From Luscinia megarhynchos (Eukaryota > Chordata > Aves > Passeriformes > Turdidae), in NCBI GenBank assembly GCA_034336665.1, contig CM067565.1, forward strand, positions 85,438,858-85,502,857: a DNA stretch of 64,000 nt. The letters run 5' to 3'. The notes beneath the pieces were generated by a model, which worked only from the letters and a program-made list of their open reading frames with translations, ran no database searches and had not been told where the DNA came from. The position numbers and the translations under genes were made by a program. Every line of letters starts with the position of its first letter. Positions within the stretch are counted from its first letter, which is position 1. Shown here one piece after another: positions 25,673-38,200 of the stretch.

Positions 25673-27425
25673 ACAGAATCACAGAATATGCTGAGTCGGG
25701 AAGGGACCCATCAGGATGATCGAGCTGAACTCGTGGCTGGGCACAGTCACACCATGTGCCTGAGAGGACTGTCTAAAGGCTCCTGAACTCTGCCAGGCTG
25801 GGTGCTGTGACCACTTCTCTGGGATGCCCATTCCAGGGCCCAACCACCCCCTGGGTGAAGACTCAAAGATTCTTCAAAACCTAATATCCAACCTAACCCT
25901 CCCTGACACAACTTCAGGCCATTCCCTCAGGTCCTGTCACTGGTCAGCAGAGAGAAGAGATCAGTGCCTGCCCCTCCTCTTGCTCTCTTCAGGAAGGTGT
26001 AACTGCAGTGAGATCTTCCCTCAGTCTCCTCCAGGCTGAGCAGACCAAGTGACCTCAGCTGCTCCTCACACAGCTTTCCCTTCAAGATGCTTCACCATCT
26101 TTGTTGCCCTCCTGGGCACAAGCCTGGTGCCAAGCCAATCACTTCCTTTGAACAGTAATAATTTAATGTCTTTTTTTTACACTGTGGCACCCAGAGCTGC
26201 CCCCAGCACTGGAGGTGAGGCTGCCCCAGCTCAGGGCAGAGCAGGACAATCCCCTCCCCTCCCTTACCCAGTGATGCTGTGCCTGATGCCCCCAGGGTTT
26301 GGCTGCCCTTCCTCCTGGCTTGCCATTGACCTGGACCCCAGGTCCCTTTCCCTGGCACTGCTTCCAGTGTATCACTCCCCAGTCTGCCTGTACACCCAGG
26401 ATTGCTCTCTCCCAGGTGCAGAATCCAGCACTTTTCCTTTTTTGAACTTCATTCAGTTGATGACTGCCCAGTTCTCTAATTTGTTGAGATCTCTCTGCTT
26501 TTGAGTGAGCCAACAGTTCCTCCCAGTTTTCTATCATCTGCATCCCTTCAAGCCCCATCAAAATGGTTTATGGGGATGTTGAAGAACACAGGGCTGGGGC
26601 TGGAGCCCTGTGCAACCCCACTAGTGACAGGTTGACAGTCTGATGTCACCCCATCCACTGTAACCCTCTGCCCAACCCGTGAGCCAGTTGCTCACCCATC
26701 ACATAATGTGTTTGCTCATGCAGCTGAACGGTGGACATTTTGTCCAAAAAGAACCCTGCAAGAGGCTGTATCAGAAGCTTTCCTGAAATTCAGAAAGATT
26801 ACATCTACTGTCCTCCCTTGATCCACCAGGTGTCACCTTGTCATAAAAGAAAATCAGATTTGACAAACATGAAGCCTTTCCCCTCACGAAGCTGTGCTGG
26901 CTGTGACCAGTCATAGCACTGTCCTTCAGGTGTTTTTCAATACTTCTCAGAAAAATCTTCATAACCTTACCAGGCACTGAAGTGAGACTGATGGACCTGC
27001 AGTTTCCAGGGCTCTCCTTCTTGCCCTTAAAAACCAGAACAATGTTCACCAGCTTCCACTGAACTAGGACCCCTTCAGATTCCCAAGACCATTCAAAAAT
27101 AGAGAGATTTTGCAATGACATCAGCCAGCTCTCTAAGTATTCTCACATGAATCCCATTAGGCCCCAAAGACTTAGAGGGATCCAGCTGGAGCAGCAGATC
27201 CCTCACAATTTCAGGGTCAGCTGGAAGTTAAATATTCTCACAGCCCTGGTCCTCCAGCTCAGGGCTCTGGGACTCCCCTCAGCCCATGATCAGTATTGAA
27301 GATATGGGCAAGAAAGCATTAAACATCTCTGCAGTGTCTATGTCCTTGGTTGTGAGGCAACCACCCCTATCCCATAAGGGATATAGAGTATCTGCACTGC
27401 CTTTTGCTCTTAAAGAAAGATTATG
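25673..27425 (-). mobile_element. CR1 LINE, 5'-truncated, avian type
   Basis: A non-LTR retrotransposon of the CR1 clade lies on the minus strand. Its 3' end is at the low-coordinate side, where the minus strand finishes in the CR1 octamer repeat (ATTCTGTG followed by ATTCTGTT). The tail before that (GGGTCCCTTCC) is also typical of avian CR1. Inward from the tail the minus strand reads as the 3' part of ORF2, with the reverse transcriptase region near 26500-27120. Homology to CR1 that I can recognise fades near 27425, so about 1.75 kb of a usual 4.5 kb element remains. 5' truncation is normal for target-primed reverse transcription. Frameshifts and stops show that it is inactive. I see no clear target-site duplication, which is usual for CR1. 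The family is confident; the subfamily was not resolved. Confidence 0.95.
25747..27425 (-). pseudogene. CR1 ORF2 (reverse transcriptase) remnant
   Basis: This is the decayed coding part of the CR1 element. Around 26771-27121 the minus strand gives a long open piece with hallmark CR1 reverse transcriptase phrases, including GNCRSISLTSVPGKVMK, IEKHLKDSAMTGHSQHSF and NLIFFYDKV. These correspond to the fingers and early palm region. The piece at about 27279-27400 gives LTTKDIDTAEMFNAF, the segment just upstream of the polymerase core. The catalytic ADD of the palm is still readable near 26531-26544 as ADDRKLGG, but a one-base insertion just before it shifts the frame. The C-terminal part ends in a TGA at about 25747-25749, about 70 bp before the element's end. 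At least three frame changes separate these pieces, so no functional protein can be made. The endonuclease domain and ORF1 are missing. Confidence 0.9.
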
Positions 27426-30400
27426 CTCATGTAGCACTAAATAAATGTAGTGTGTATGTCTCTTCTTAAAGCAGAAACAAACACTCACCAAACAACATGA
27501 CAGTCAGGTAAATTATTTTTCCAAAATAAATGCCTACTTACAGTAAAACCTGACCAATTGTCCAGCCACTTTCATACCTGGAGGTCCACTGTTTTCTTAA
27601 AAAAACCCATGATCTTTTATGTGGACCTGCACATCAAATTTTTTAACTTCCCTTCCAGTGGTCAAATTGCACCTGTGCTGCTCAGCCTGTTTGGTCAAGT
27701 TTGCTGTTTGATTCACCTTGGTCCCAGAGGTAGGATAAAGGTCCCACAGTTGGAAACAAGGTGAGTCAAGGATTTGCTCCAGGATGATCCCACACCCACC
27801 ACTTCACATCTGTTCCACACATAAGGCACAGCAAACAGGGTTGGGAGCTCCCAACAGTAGCCCAAAGTTGGGCTATCCCAGGAGTGGATGTACAGAGTAA
27901 GAGTGTACTGATAGGATAACACAAAATATTATTAACTGCCTCATTAGCTAGCAGGTGTTAACACTAAACTCTACCTTCAAGATCCAGACAACCACATCTT
28001 ATGTGTATTGAACAACCATGATGATTATTTCAGCATTTTCATCCCCTAACACTGAAAGGACAAATTTGTTAAACCTACAGAAGTTACACTCAGTCTCATC
28101 TGCAGCTCTGCATGTGTCCCATCAGAGACTATACAACACAGCTCAAGGTTAAGAAGGCAAAGGTACAGTGAAGAAAATAGATTTTCTCTGGACCTCAAGA
28201 GGTTTGGAAAATGGCACAACAAATTGCTCAAGTCCAGATCAGCATTTTCTCTCATACTGGATGTTGCCTTTCTAGCACTAATTCAGATCCCCCACAAAAG
28301 GCAACCCATCCTCAACCAAGCAGTTTAGAGAGGGCAGATTTATGAGAGCAGCCTCTCAGGGCAGTCACAGGCCTGGCTGCAATAGGCAGAAATTACTGTA
28401 GCCCTGCTTCACCCTGCAAAGGTGTTTTCTCACTATGCTGAGCCAGGCTTCATTCCCAGCCTCATAACATAACTAGACAGATATTATGAAGTGTCTTCAT
28501 GTTCGTTTCTCTGCCCCATCTTGCAGTATAATCTTTTCTTTGGTAATAGTAGGTTTTCAGAAGTTTCTGTTCTCTGACAGGTTGTTCAGAATTTGATAGG
28601 GAAAAGGAGACTGAAGATGGTAGCAGAGAAGATACAAAGACATTAACTCCCAAACCTTCCCAATGTGCATATGACAGAACATCCTGCTGTTATAGGAAAG
28701 CAAGATTTCAAGGGACATACAGACAGAGTGAGACACAGATGTCTTAACAGAGGGTAACCTTTCATGTCCAAATCAAATTTTCTTTAGTCACTTTTACTGT
28801 GTTAATATCTTCCACTGCAAGTTTTAGTTTGGAGATTTTCCCAGTTCTGAGTGTGAACCACAAGCCAAATTATTCACATTTTCAGGCTGCTACGGTAACT
28901 GGAATCCTACAGTATATCAGAGCCAGCAATTATTAGTGATACCTGTTGCTCTAGCCTCACTATCCAAATTCTGAGCTAAGGAGACAGCCATTCATTCTGC
29001 TACTGTTTGAAACTGAAAAAATGTTTTCTTAAAAAAATAACTTAATCTCACTCTATTCTGAAAGCCAAAGTGAACACAAAAGCACAAACAAAAAATCATG
29101 TCAAAGCTACGACCAGCAGAAACAGAATTTTGACCAGTGGTTTGAAACAACTTTCTGTGGTTGCTGCACATGTAGCCACAGCAAACACAATAATGGCTGA
29201 GATTTCTGGTGGTCAAAAGCAAAACACAACCAATGACAAGATTTTTCTCATGGGTGCTGGGCATGAAATTACTGGTGCTTGGCAGCAGCCACAAGGTAAT
29301 TTAGGTTGTTCAAAAAAGGCTCCCATTAAACTAAAGTGACAGTCAAGCTGTGAGGCTTGCACCTTATTTTTTGTATATTTTAAATGAATTTATTATAAAG
29401 CTTGTGAAACTTCAGAAATGCAACATTTCTTGGTTTACCTTGGGCAACTGGTTGATCTCTACACAAGGTGGATATACTGTGAGGTTTGTACAAAATCAAA
29501 TTTAAAAAGCAGTGTGTTGTGCCTTTTGCCTCCAGCTGTAATGTACCATTGGTCTCATTTGGTATGAGAAAAAAAAAAAAAAAAGCTTATGTTTTCTTGT
29601 CAATACTCGAGCAGTATGGAGCAGCACCAGAGGAAAAAAACTTAATAACCTCTCTTCTAATCCCTAATTCAAAGAAGTGAGACATTTTGAACCTGCATTC
29701 AGTCACCTGCTTCTCTGCCTCCTCCCACACCTGCTCACTACTGTACACTTTGAAAAGGAAGGTGTGCATCCTTTCTGGGGAGGGAAAGCTGTTGTCTGCC
29801 CACATCCAAGTACAATAGTGCAATGTACATTTGAACAAGGCTACAAGGGACCAGTCAGTACATTTTAAAAAAAATTGGTATCATCTCTAGCTAAACCATC
29901 TTACATAACAGGAAACTAAAAAACCTGCAGACAAGAAATTTGGTCAGGTCTGCTATGAAGATGTGAGCTGTATTTCAACTGTAACACAACTGTCAGTTTT
30001 ATATACGTATATATTATAGTTAGAGATTATATCCTTCTCCCCAAAGATTTCTGCATAAACTACAGAACCTGCACTCTGGGGGGTTATGCAATATATACAG
30101 CTGGGATAAGGCCTCCCAGCTTGGCTTGAAGGGCTTAAATTCTGAGATTCAAAGTCATTTAATGAAGACAAAATATGAATTTCATCTTTAGTAAGCCTTT
30201 AGAATCGCTACAAGCTGGTTGGTCAGTGACCTCACTAAGCCATAGATAAATTTTATGTTGATTTAATTCTGCAAACACCACTTGCAATAGTTTTACACAA
30301 AAAGATTTAGAGCCTTGAAGACCTCATTAGAAAGGTTGCTCAGCGTCCAGATAACACCAAGGGCTCCTGTGCTGCTGAGGGAGGGCTGTGGTTCCCATCT

Positions 30401-33400
30401 GACCAGACAGCAGGTTCAGCTATTCACTGACCTCTCCATGTAAACAAGGTGCCAGAGGTAATTCTATCAAAGTCAACACAGTGATAACAAACAGGCCCTA
30501 AATTTTCTAATTAAAAACTGCTTTCATATGGCAGAAGAGATGTGGCTGCAAATATCACACAGCAGCCACTTAACATGGCACATTAAGCAGACTGGTGGTC
30601 TATTTCATAATATACCCAGGCTGTTGCCACTAACAACTGCTTTTCTAAAGAAGTAAGGTGTCCTTGTTAGAAACAATCAGAATATCACCTCACTGGAAGA
30701 ACAGTGAATTCCTCCTAATACCAGGCCCTCGGCAATAGATTTATATTAATTAGCATTCCTATTTCACGAGGAACAGGATGGGGGGGAGTTTTCCCTTTTC
30801 CATTAAATAAAAATTACACAGAGACTGAACATCAAACATCTGGCACAGTGCAGGAAAAGAAATGCAACATGGCTGCAGTAAAATAAAGGATAAGACAGGG
30901 AGTCTAAGATGTCATGAAAAAGGCACATTAGAAGCCTACATGAGTACTCTCACTCCCAGTTTTTGAGTTTCAGGGTGGGTGAAATTAGAGCTTCACTGAA
31001 AAAGGCTTTAACATATATATTTTTCATTGTCTCTTATAAAAAAACTCTAATCATATTCCTATGCACACAAATAATGCCAATGCCTTGACTGGACTGATAA
31101 TCCTGTTTTCACCAGAGACCAAACCTTACAACAGTTATTCAATGAAATCATTACGAGACAGAAATACTTCACAGGATGCAGATTGTCTTCCTTGTGTCTA
31201 TGGCAACATACACTCTAGGATAGTATTCACACAGTCTTTTTTAGACATCTAAATTTGGTTGTCTGTGTTAGGCACCTACTTTCTCCATGAGACTGGTATA
31301 GAGGTACACACCTCTTTTCTGAGTTGCTCTGCAAAGGCACCCTCTGACTTACTGGCTCCATGGGAAACCTTTTGTCCCAGTTTAGCTCCTAAATTCAACC
31401 CCTTAATGAACTAAGTCTGAATACCTCTCCTGGCTGAATGCCTGCATTACTACCTCTAACACTGAAGCTGGTCTTCTTTAAGTCAGTGCAGTTTACAAGG
31501 GACTGAATCTTTTTTTAAGAACTGCATCTGGAAAAAACAATTCTCACAATTACATTATCTTGCTGCACATACCTCATCCTTCAGTCCTAAAATTTTAGTT
31601 TGAACCTTTCCTCTGGCAACGAAGAAGAAACTCAAAGAGAGGCTCAGGCTGTAGATGGAGAGAATACTTGACAAAATCCCCTTCATCCTTCACATTTAAC
31701 TTCCTTTATATTACCACCTCTTCAAGAGCCAAGAGATGCATTACCTGCCTAATATGACTAAAAATGTTTTCCATCTGTCTTATTCAGAAGCTATCCCAAC
31801 TGATGAAGCAGATACAGAGACCTACAGATAAGGCTCACATGAAAGGTCTTATCTTTTAGCCAAGGTCCAAGTTCTTTTGATAGGATAATAGAAATTTTTT
31901 TTTGTTATCTGCACTTCAGCTCCATCAGCCCAAAGGATGAAGCATAAGCTCCATTCTTTTATTTAAGCCTTGCAATGAAAAAGTCATGCTGAACAAAGCT
32001 TGTGCATTATTTTTAGAAGTGCCCACTGTTTAGACAATCCTCTTCTGTTTTGCTCCAAGAAGTTTAATGTCCCTTGTTAATCTATATATTCTTTTATGTG
32101 TGTTCATCCTCATGGTACCTGAGCACTGTATTAAATCAGAGACATAAACAGTGCAGCTTCCTGTGGCATAGCTAACCCACACTTGAGTTAGTGGGGAAAG
32201 CCACTAATTTTTTGAATTAAAGCTATGTTCTGCTAATTTCTATGAGCTATTTTAATCAGCTATGTTTATTACTTTATTGCCTGTATTACAGCAATCCCTA
32301 AGCAGACTTGCTTAATGTTGTAAAACCTCACACTGCATTTCGACTTGTAGGTTCCACTTCACCACATGAAGTTCCCATTTTCACATCAAAGTTTGCATAG
32401 TACACCACAAACATCCCACATCCCAGTCTGGCTATCTGCCAATTAGTGGGACTCCTACATAAAAAAGGACTAGCAGCATTGCCTATCTAGCATGTGCAAT
32501 CTCTCACCTACTTCCCTTAACTTCCACCCTCCAGAGTATCAGCTTCCCAGATTCCCTTCCCCTGCCTTTTAGTGTAGTGCCAAGGACTAGAAGTTACCAA
32601 TGGAAAAGCCACCATTTTTTCCACTTGTCAACACCAGTTTTTCTCAGAATAGTTGAAGACTCCCCACAGAAGAAAGTCATCATGCCAAAATTTGAGCTTC
32701 CTCTATATGCCATCCAATCTGATCCAGTTTCACTGAGACTGTTGATATTTTAAATCTCATAAACAAATCATAACTACAATACAAATCCTCTTTGCTCTAG
32801 GGTATGAGACTTGCATGAACAGTATTACAGATGTCACACAAATTTTCAAGTGTCCCTAAGAGAAGACTAAGACCCACTTTCCAGAATTTGTTGCAAAGAA
32901 AATTTTTCAACCTGTACTATTCAGAGCACCATCTAAATCTACCTCACATAATAAAGACAGACAAAACTAAATGTTTCCTATGGTAGAAAAACATAGTCCC
33001 CAGCATATCCACACACAGAAATAGATCTGGCACTGTAGAATAGGATCCCTGTTTACATAACCACCTAGGTTACTTAAGAACTTGGGGAATCCAGGAAAGG
33101 ATGGTTACAAGTACTGCAGAAAGTTCTGAAACAAGGATTATTATCAGTCTGAAATACAAGTGCATAAATTAGTTAAAGCAGTCTGCCAACAGCCCCAAGG
33201 TTGACATTTTAGTAAACACAACAGTGGCTGCTTTTTCCATTCAACATACCTGTACTCCTGTATTTTTCCAAGTATTGTTTCATAATTAATCTAGATGTTA
33301 AAAGTTTTATTCAACTTTAAATATTCAAGGTAGATTATGCTTTTCCTTATTTTACCAACACTTTCTGTTTCTATAACCAATCCTTTCTTAAACTGGATTA

Positions 33401-33638
33401 ACTGTTGGAAATGCATCTTTTTTGACCTACCATCTTCAATCTGTTCTATTTGTCATTTTTCATAATCCTTTACAGTAAAATCATTGTACACCAAGCTAAT
33501 CCACTCATCCCAATCTACAATTTTCACAGTTCAAAGTGGGAGTTCAGGCAGTGACAAAGCAATGGAAAAAACATCAGTCTTAGACAAATTCAGAGCAGAG
33601 AATTGATGCTAAGTTTTGTGCATTTTGGTGTTTACATG
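27426..33638. other. Non-coding DNA between the CR1 and the SINE
   Basis: No recognised gene or mobile element. A 16-base A run is at 29569-29584. A 102-nt plus-strand segment at 27659-27760, about 230 bp beyond the truncated end of the CR1, has a very good acceptor and donor and is described under findings. Confidence 0.65.
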
Positions 33639-33782
33639 ATTCCATCAGCTGTATTGGTTGGAGCATAGTGCTGATAATGCCAAGGTCATGGGTTTGATCC
33701 TTGTATGGACATTGATCTTAAGAGTTGGACTCAATCCTTCTGAATCCCTTTCAACTCTGACTAATCTGTGATTCTGTGATTT
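33639..33782 (+). mobile_element. tRNA-Ile/CR1 composite SINE (TguSINE1-like)
   Basis: This short interspersed element has two parts. The head (about 33639-33712) aligns along its whole length, without gaps, to a tRNA-Ile. The D-arm (AGC..TATTGGTTGGAGC), the anticodon region (GTGCTGATAATGCCAAGGTC) and the T-arm with the B box (GGTTTGATCC, 33691-33700) are all present. Most differences are C-to-T or G-to-A at former CpGs. The tail (33713-33782) resembles the 3' end of CR1: GAGTTGGACTCAATCC, then TCCCTTTCAACTC, ending in ATCTGTGATTCTGTGAT. Passerine TguSINE1 has this build. The A and B boxes would have been its internal RNA polymerase III promoter. CR1 machinery recognising the shared tail would have moved it. 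It is an old, diverged copy. No target-site duplication is visible. Confidence 0.92.
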
Positions 33783-35141
33783 TCAAGTAGAACCTAAAAA
33801 ACTAGAAGTCTCTGGGAATGATCCATGAAGGCAGTGCAGTAAGAGGGCAAATCACACAGATTTAGACAAAGGCAAAAAGAGAAGAATAAACCATCTCTAA
33901 CACACAGGTTTGGGTTTAAAGCATTTCCTTTTCAACCAAGAAACTCAACTCCTTGTCTTTTGCATTCAGCATGCATACTTCCCAAAACACTCCAAGAAAA
34001 CTAGAAAGATTTTGTGATCATTTTATAATATCTGCTCTCTTCATAGGCATGGTCCCCTCCCAGAGAGGAGGGGATGGGTACCAGTGTCAGGATAGCTTGA
34101 TGCAAGGGGTTCTGCTCACACAATAGCAACCTTCATGGCATCCTGCTTCTAACTGAAGCTATGGCTGCTCTTTGATGGAAATTTGGGAGAGGAATTCCAA
34201 CAGCAAATACCTGCAGGTGGCTTATCCATGCAGTTATTTTCATGATGAGCACAACTCAAAGTTACATTGATTTCCACTGCTCACTGGGTGTGCAACATGC
34301 CATCTCTGCCAGGAAAACTTTTCAGAGTCGTGTTGTAGGTGAGTATCTCTTACTTGCACCTACACTAGCTCATTATACACATTTTAATCAAAAGTCTACC
34401 ATGTGGGGATTCTAAAACTCTACTGCATTATCAAGTGAATGTGTGGTATGTCTCTATTTTCTTATTAAACTTGGTTTGCTCTTTTTCAGCCTGCAAAAAT
34501 TACCAAGTGCTAAGATGCCATGGTGATGGGGAAAACAGAAAACACCAAAACAGATTCTGTTTTCTGTAACTGAAATGCAAATTCCTTGTCTCACACAGGA
34601 AATTTTAGTCAGAATGACTGCATAGATGCAAATCTTCACAAAGGTGAGTTTTGTGAATGAACAGTTAATGCACTGTACAGTAAAGCTTTTCCCCCACACA
34701 TGCAAAGATGTAATAAAGAAAGGAGAAATAGAAAAAATGCGAAAATTGTACATAAAAGTAAAATAAAATGGGATCAGGTCACATTAATCTTTGCAAGCAA
34801 TAATGAAAGAGAAAATGCAAAGTGTTCAGAAAATTACTGTGGCATAACCAATATGGATCATATGCTGTGAATCATTTCTTTCCCCCAAACTGCTGGAGGT
34901 TGGTCCTGTTGGTGACTTCATGAGCATTTTCTAGGACCAGTAAAGCAAGCAACATGTAATTGATCAAACATCTGCCTTCAAAGTGACACAGTTATAAGCA
35001 AGTACAAAAAGCACCATGCAGATAAATCAACTGCAATTACTTGGGAGAAAGCTCAAAGATAAATTCAGCATTGGTTCATTTGTGGCATTTTTAAAAAATA
35101 CTTTGGTCCACATAGCTACATGGAAATGTCAGCTCTCAGCT
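33783..35141. other. Non-coding DNA, nothing recognised
   Basis: A strong donor-like TAG/GTGAGTAT occurs at 34336-34346, but the only acceptors upstream are weak (CTGCCAG, CCTGCAG). I see no repeat or RNA gene. Confidence 0.65.
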
Positions 35142-35223
35142 GGTTTGGGTTTTTTGGGGTTTTTTGTCTGTTTTGAGGGCTTTTTTGTTGGTTTTTGGGG
35201 GTTGTTGTTTTTGTTTTTTTTTT
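35142..35223. repeat. G/T-rich low-complexity tract
   Basis: About 80 bases almost wholly of G and T on this strand, with G runs of 3, 4, 3 and 5 separated by T runs and ending in a run of ten T. The complementary strand is A/C-rich. The long loops make a stable G-quadruplex doubtful. It breaks an otherwise random-looking region and creates a false frame rich in Gly, Phe and Leu. Confidence 0.8.
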
Positions 35224-38200
35224 AAGTTTCTACCGTATAAGCTCCTGCCAGGAAGACCTAAGTTAAAAAAATAAAAGAAACAAGTCAACAAGTCATAAAA
35301 ACGAAAAGATAAAACCTCTCCTAATTACTTAAAACTTACAGTCTTGAGTGTCATAACATGTTCTTTGCAGTCTTGACTTAAAATTTGAGAACACAGACTA
35401 GAAGCAATATTAGCATTAGTAGTAATACTAGCAGTGATTAACACAACAACAAACCATGCAAACAAAATTGTCCTCCTTTGTGACACAACATTCCTCCAGC
35501 AGCCATGCACATGGCCTTCAGTAGATAAAGTTAAACCTCCTTTACATTTCACCTGAGCAAACAGGCAGCTGGAATAAGCAAAATTACAAAAACAGGCCAC
35601 AAGGGAAAAGAATTGTCACAGCAAATTACTGAAAACTCAGAGCTGAAGGAGCCTCTGGTGCCATCACCCTCCTTTGTAAGGAAAACTTTTTCCAGTCATT
35701 CAAATCCAGTATTTTTGCTACACTCTAACACAAAGTCTCTCACATGATGTTTTACATGCCAGCTCAGGATCTCTGTAAATAGCTCAATACACAAAATAGT
35801 TCAGCCATCTCATACCCTGTAGGTGGTAAATTATTAGGAACTTAAATATATTACAAGTCATGTCCAATATTGGTTTACTCCCAACTTAGCTACACAGCTG
35901 TCAACAGACAAGCCACCAAATTTGCACCTCTGTTGCTGCAATTTTAACTGTCAAGCAGCATCTGCTAACTAGTTGAATCCTCTTAAGAAGGATTTATAAT
36001 ATTTTAGCACATGAATTGAACATTTGATCATGTGGATTTCAGAGCAATACTCCTTTTGATTTGCACACAGCTTGAAAACATGGCAGATATTCCTTTCAAA
36101 ATCTCTTGCCAACAAGTTATGAAAAATGGATTTTACTTCAGGCATCCTGGACTGTTGCTGACAACAGAACAGTGTTTCAGCCTGCTATAAGAGTTCCCAG
36201 GATCCCAGATTTATCTCTCAGTGTTCACACTGCTTGTTCCCTAGCAGCTTGTGCAACTTGCCAGTGATACAGCATAGGCTGTCAGTTCTGTACCCATCCA
36301 CAGTGGTGTTTTTAAGCCACTGACAAGATGACCTAATCAGCATCTGTTCTTGCTATGTCTGTGTGTTGCTGTGATTGCTTTTATGATCTTTTTCAATTGC
36401 AAAAAAATGTTAAGTTCTAATGCAACAGGCAAAAACGTAATTATTTTCAGAATACCCTGAAATTGTCTCAGTGAGTTCTAAATTACTGATATACTTTACT
36501 TAGCACTACAAACAATAGGATAAATGCTTGTATTACTTCTGATCCTTCATTTCTACCCTCCTTTTTCAGGAGAAGCTCTGCTGCATATATAGAGTATGCT
36601 ACTACAATTGCTATTACAGGCAATTCTGGACATGTTTGGATTTCTAGCTCATCTAAACACTGGGTCAAAATTAATGGCACATTACATGAAATTGATTTGG
36701 TTTATTTCTCTTTGCATAAAGCCCAAGATAATCTTTAATACAGATCATAATTTCAGTGAATGCTGAAGAGAGAAAGCACAAGACAGTGTTTCCAAGAAGC
36801 CATGAGGATGCTGACATGCAGGATGTAGGAGGAACAAACTCAGAAAAACACTATGAAAGAACACGTGTGATGCTACGCCAACAAATACAGGAAGGGCAAA
36901 TCCTACACAGCACTTTACAAGGGTCCAACACACTGTCACTGCAAACACACAGGTAAGAGCAGCAGGGCAGAGCCTGCCTCAAGGCAGGGGCAGTAAAGGC
37001 ACTGCACATCACCATAGGCACAGCATCATCTCCCCTCCATCACTGAGGCCACTAGCTGATACCAAAGAGGAAGAAGAAAACCAACAAAACAACTACCAAG
37101 CATCTAGTGCCAATATTTTGAAAGAGAGCCTTAAACTCAAAATCCCCAAACACATGGGGAAATCATCTCCTTACCCCTCCTTTCACAAACACTTCTGCTT
37201 TTGACTGGATCTTTAGGGCCTAAGGTAGCAGGGACTCAGAAACCTAGCCTCTTTTTTTTTTGCTTCAGAGGAAGCATGTACAAAATTACACCATTAAATG
37301 TTCTCTTAGGTTGTACCTTTTAAACAAACCCCCCTTAGTCAACTCAAACAATGGTTAGTACATTGCACACTCACAAGACAAAGAAATTATAAAAAGTTGA
37401 GCATACAGAGCACCTTTAACTTGTTAAGCATTGAAGGCAAAGGCACACTCCATAACCTCAACACTGCAACCAAAGATTCCTACAACCAGCAGAGCACAGC
37501 AATCAGCTCAAATCCTTGCAATGCAGTTGTATCATGATATATTTGCATTGAATGTCATGTTCCAAATTGGAACTGGCAAGCATCTCAGCTGCACACAACA
37601 ATGCCATATGGAGTTACATCTGATACAGCTCGAGCAGAACTCCCTTCCTCTCCAGAATACATCAAACAGTGCCACAGATAGGCTGTGGCATTTAAATAGT
37701 AATAACGCGGATGCGAGGGCTAAATTAAAAATGTGCTGCATATTAGAAACAATTTGCGCACCAAGATATAAAAAGGGACTCGCTGGGTTTTGGCAGCAGA
37801 ACTTAAAGATATCTAAAGAAAACCATTTTACTTAATTACCTGTATGCCAGCTTTCTGAGCAGAACAATTTTAGGACCAAAGATCCATCAAAAATACCAGC
37901 GGAGATTAAAAAGCCCAACAAGCAACAAAGATTTTGCTTCAAGTGGATAAGAGAGGAGCTGAGAATTAGAAGTTGTGCATCACATCAAACAGGGTGATGG
38001 GCCAGGCTGGCTGTCAGAAACAAGCTCCAAATACTGCTTTAAAGCTCTGCAGATGTGACTTTTGTGCTTGTGCAAATCAGGTTCGTGGCTGATGCTTCCA
38101 CTTGCACAAAGAGCAACTGAGATGCGTGTGCTCCCACCAACCAACATCACTCAATAAAGGAAAACAGTCCAAATCTCCAATTGTACTGCTTCTGCAGAAC

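Noticed and set aside
29341..29584. A processed retrocopy ending in the 16-base A run
   Set aside because: The upstream sequence has no recognisable transcript body or flanking duplication.
33639..33712. A tRNA-Ile gene
   Set aside because: The acceptor stem no longer pairs, the sequence is decayed, and it is fused to a CR1-type tail, so it is a SINE head and not a tRNA gene.
37431..37835. 134-codon plus-strand frame
   Set aside because: No start context, family match or splice signals fit it; low complexity of stops in this stretch is enough to explain it. The CpG block inside it looks regulatory, not coding.
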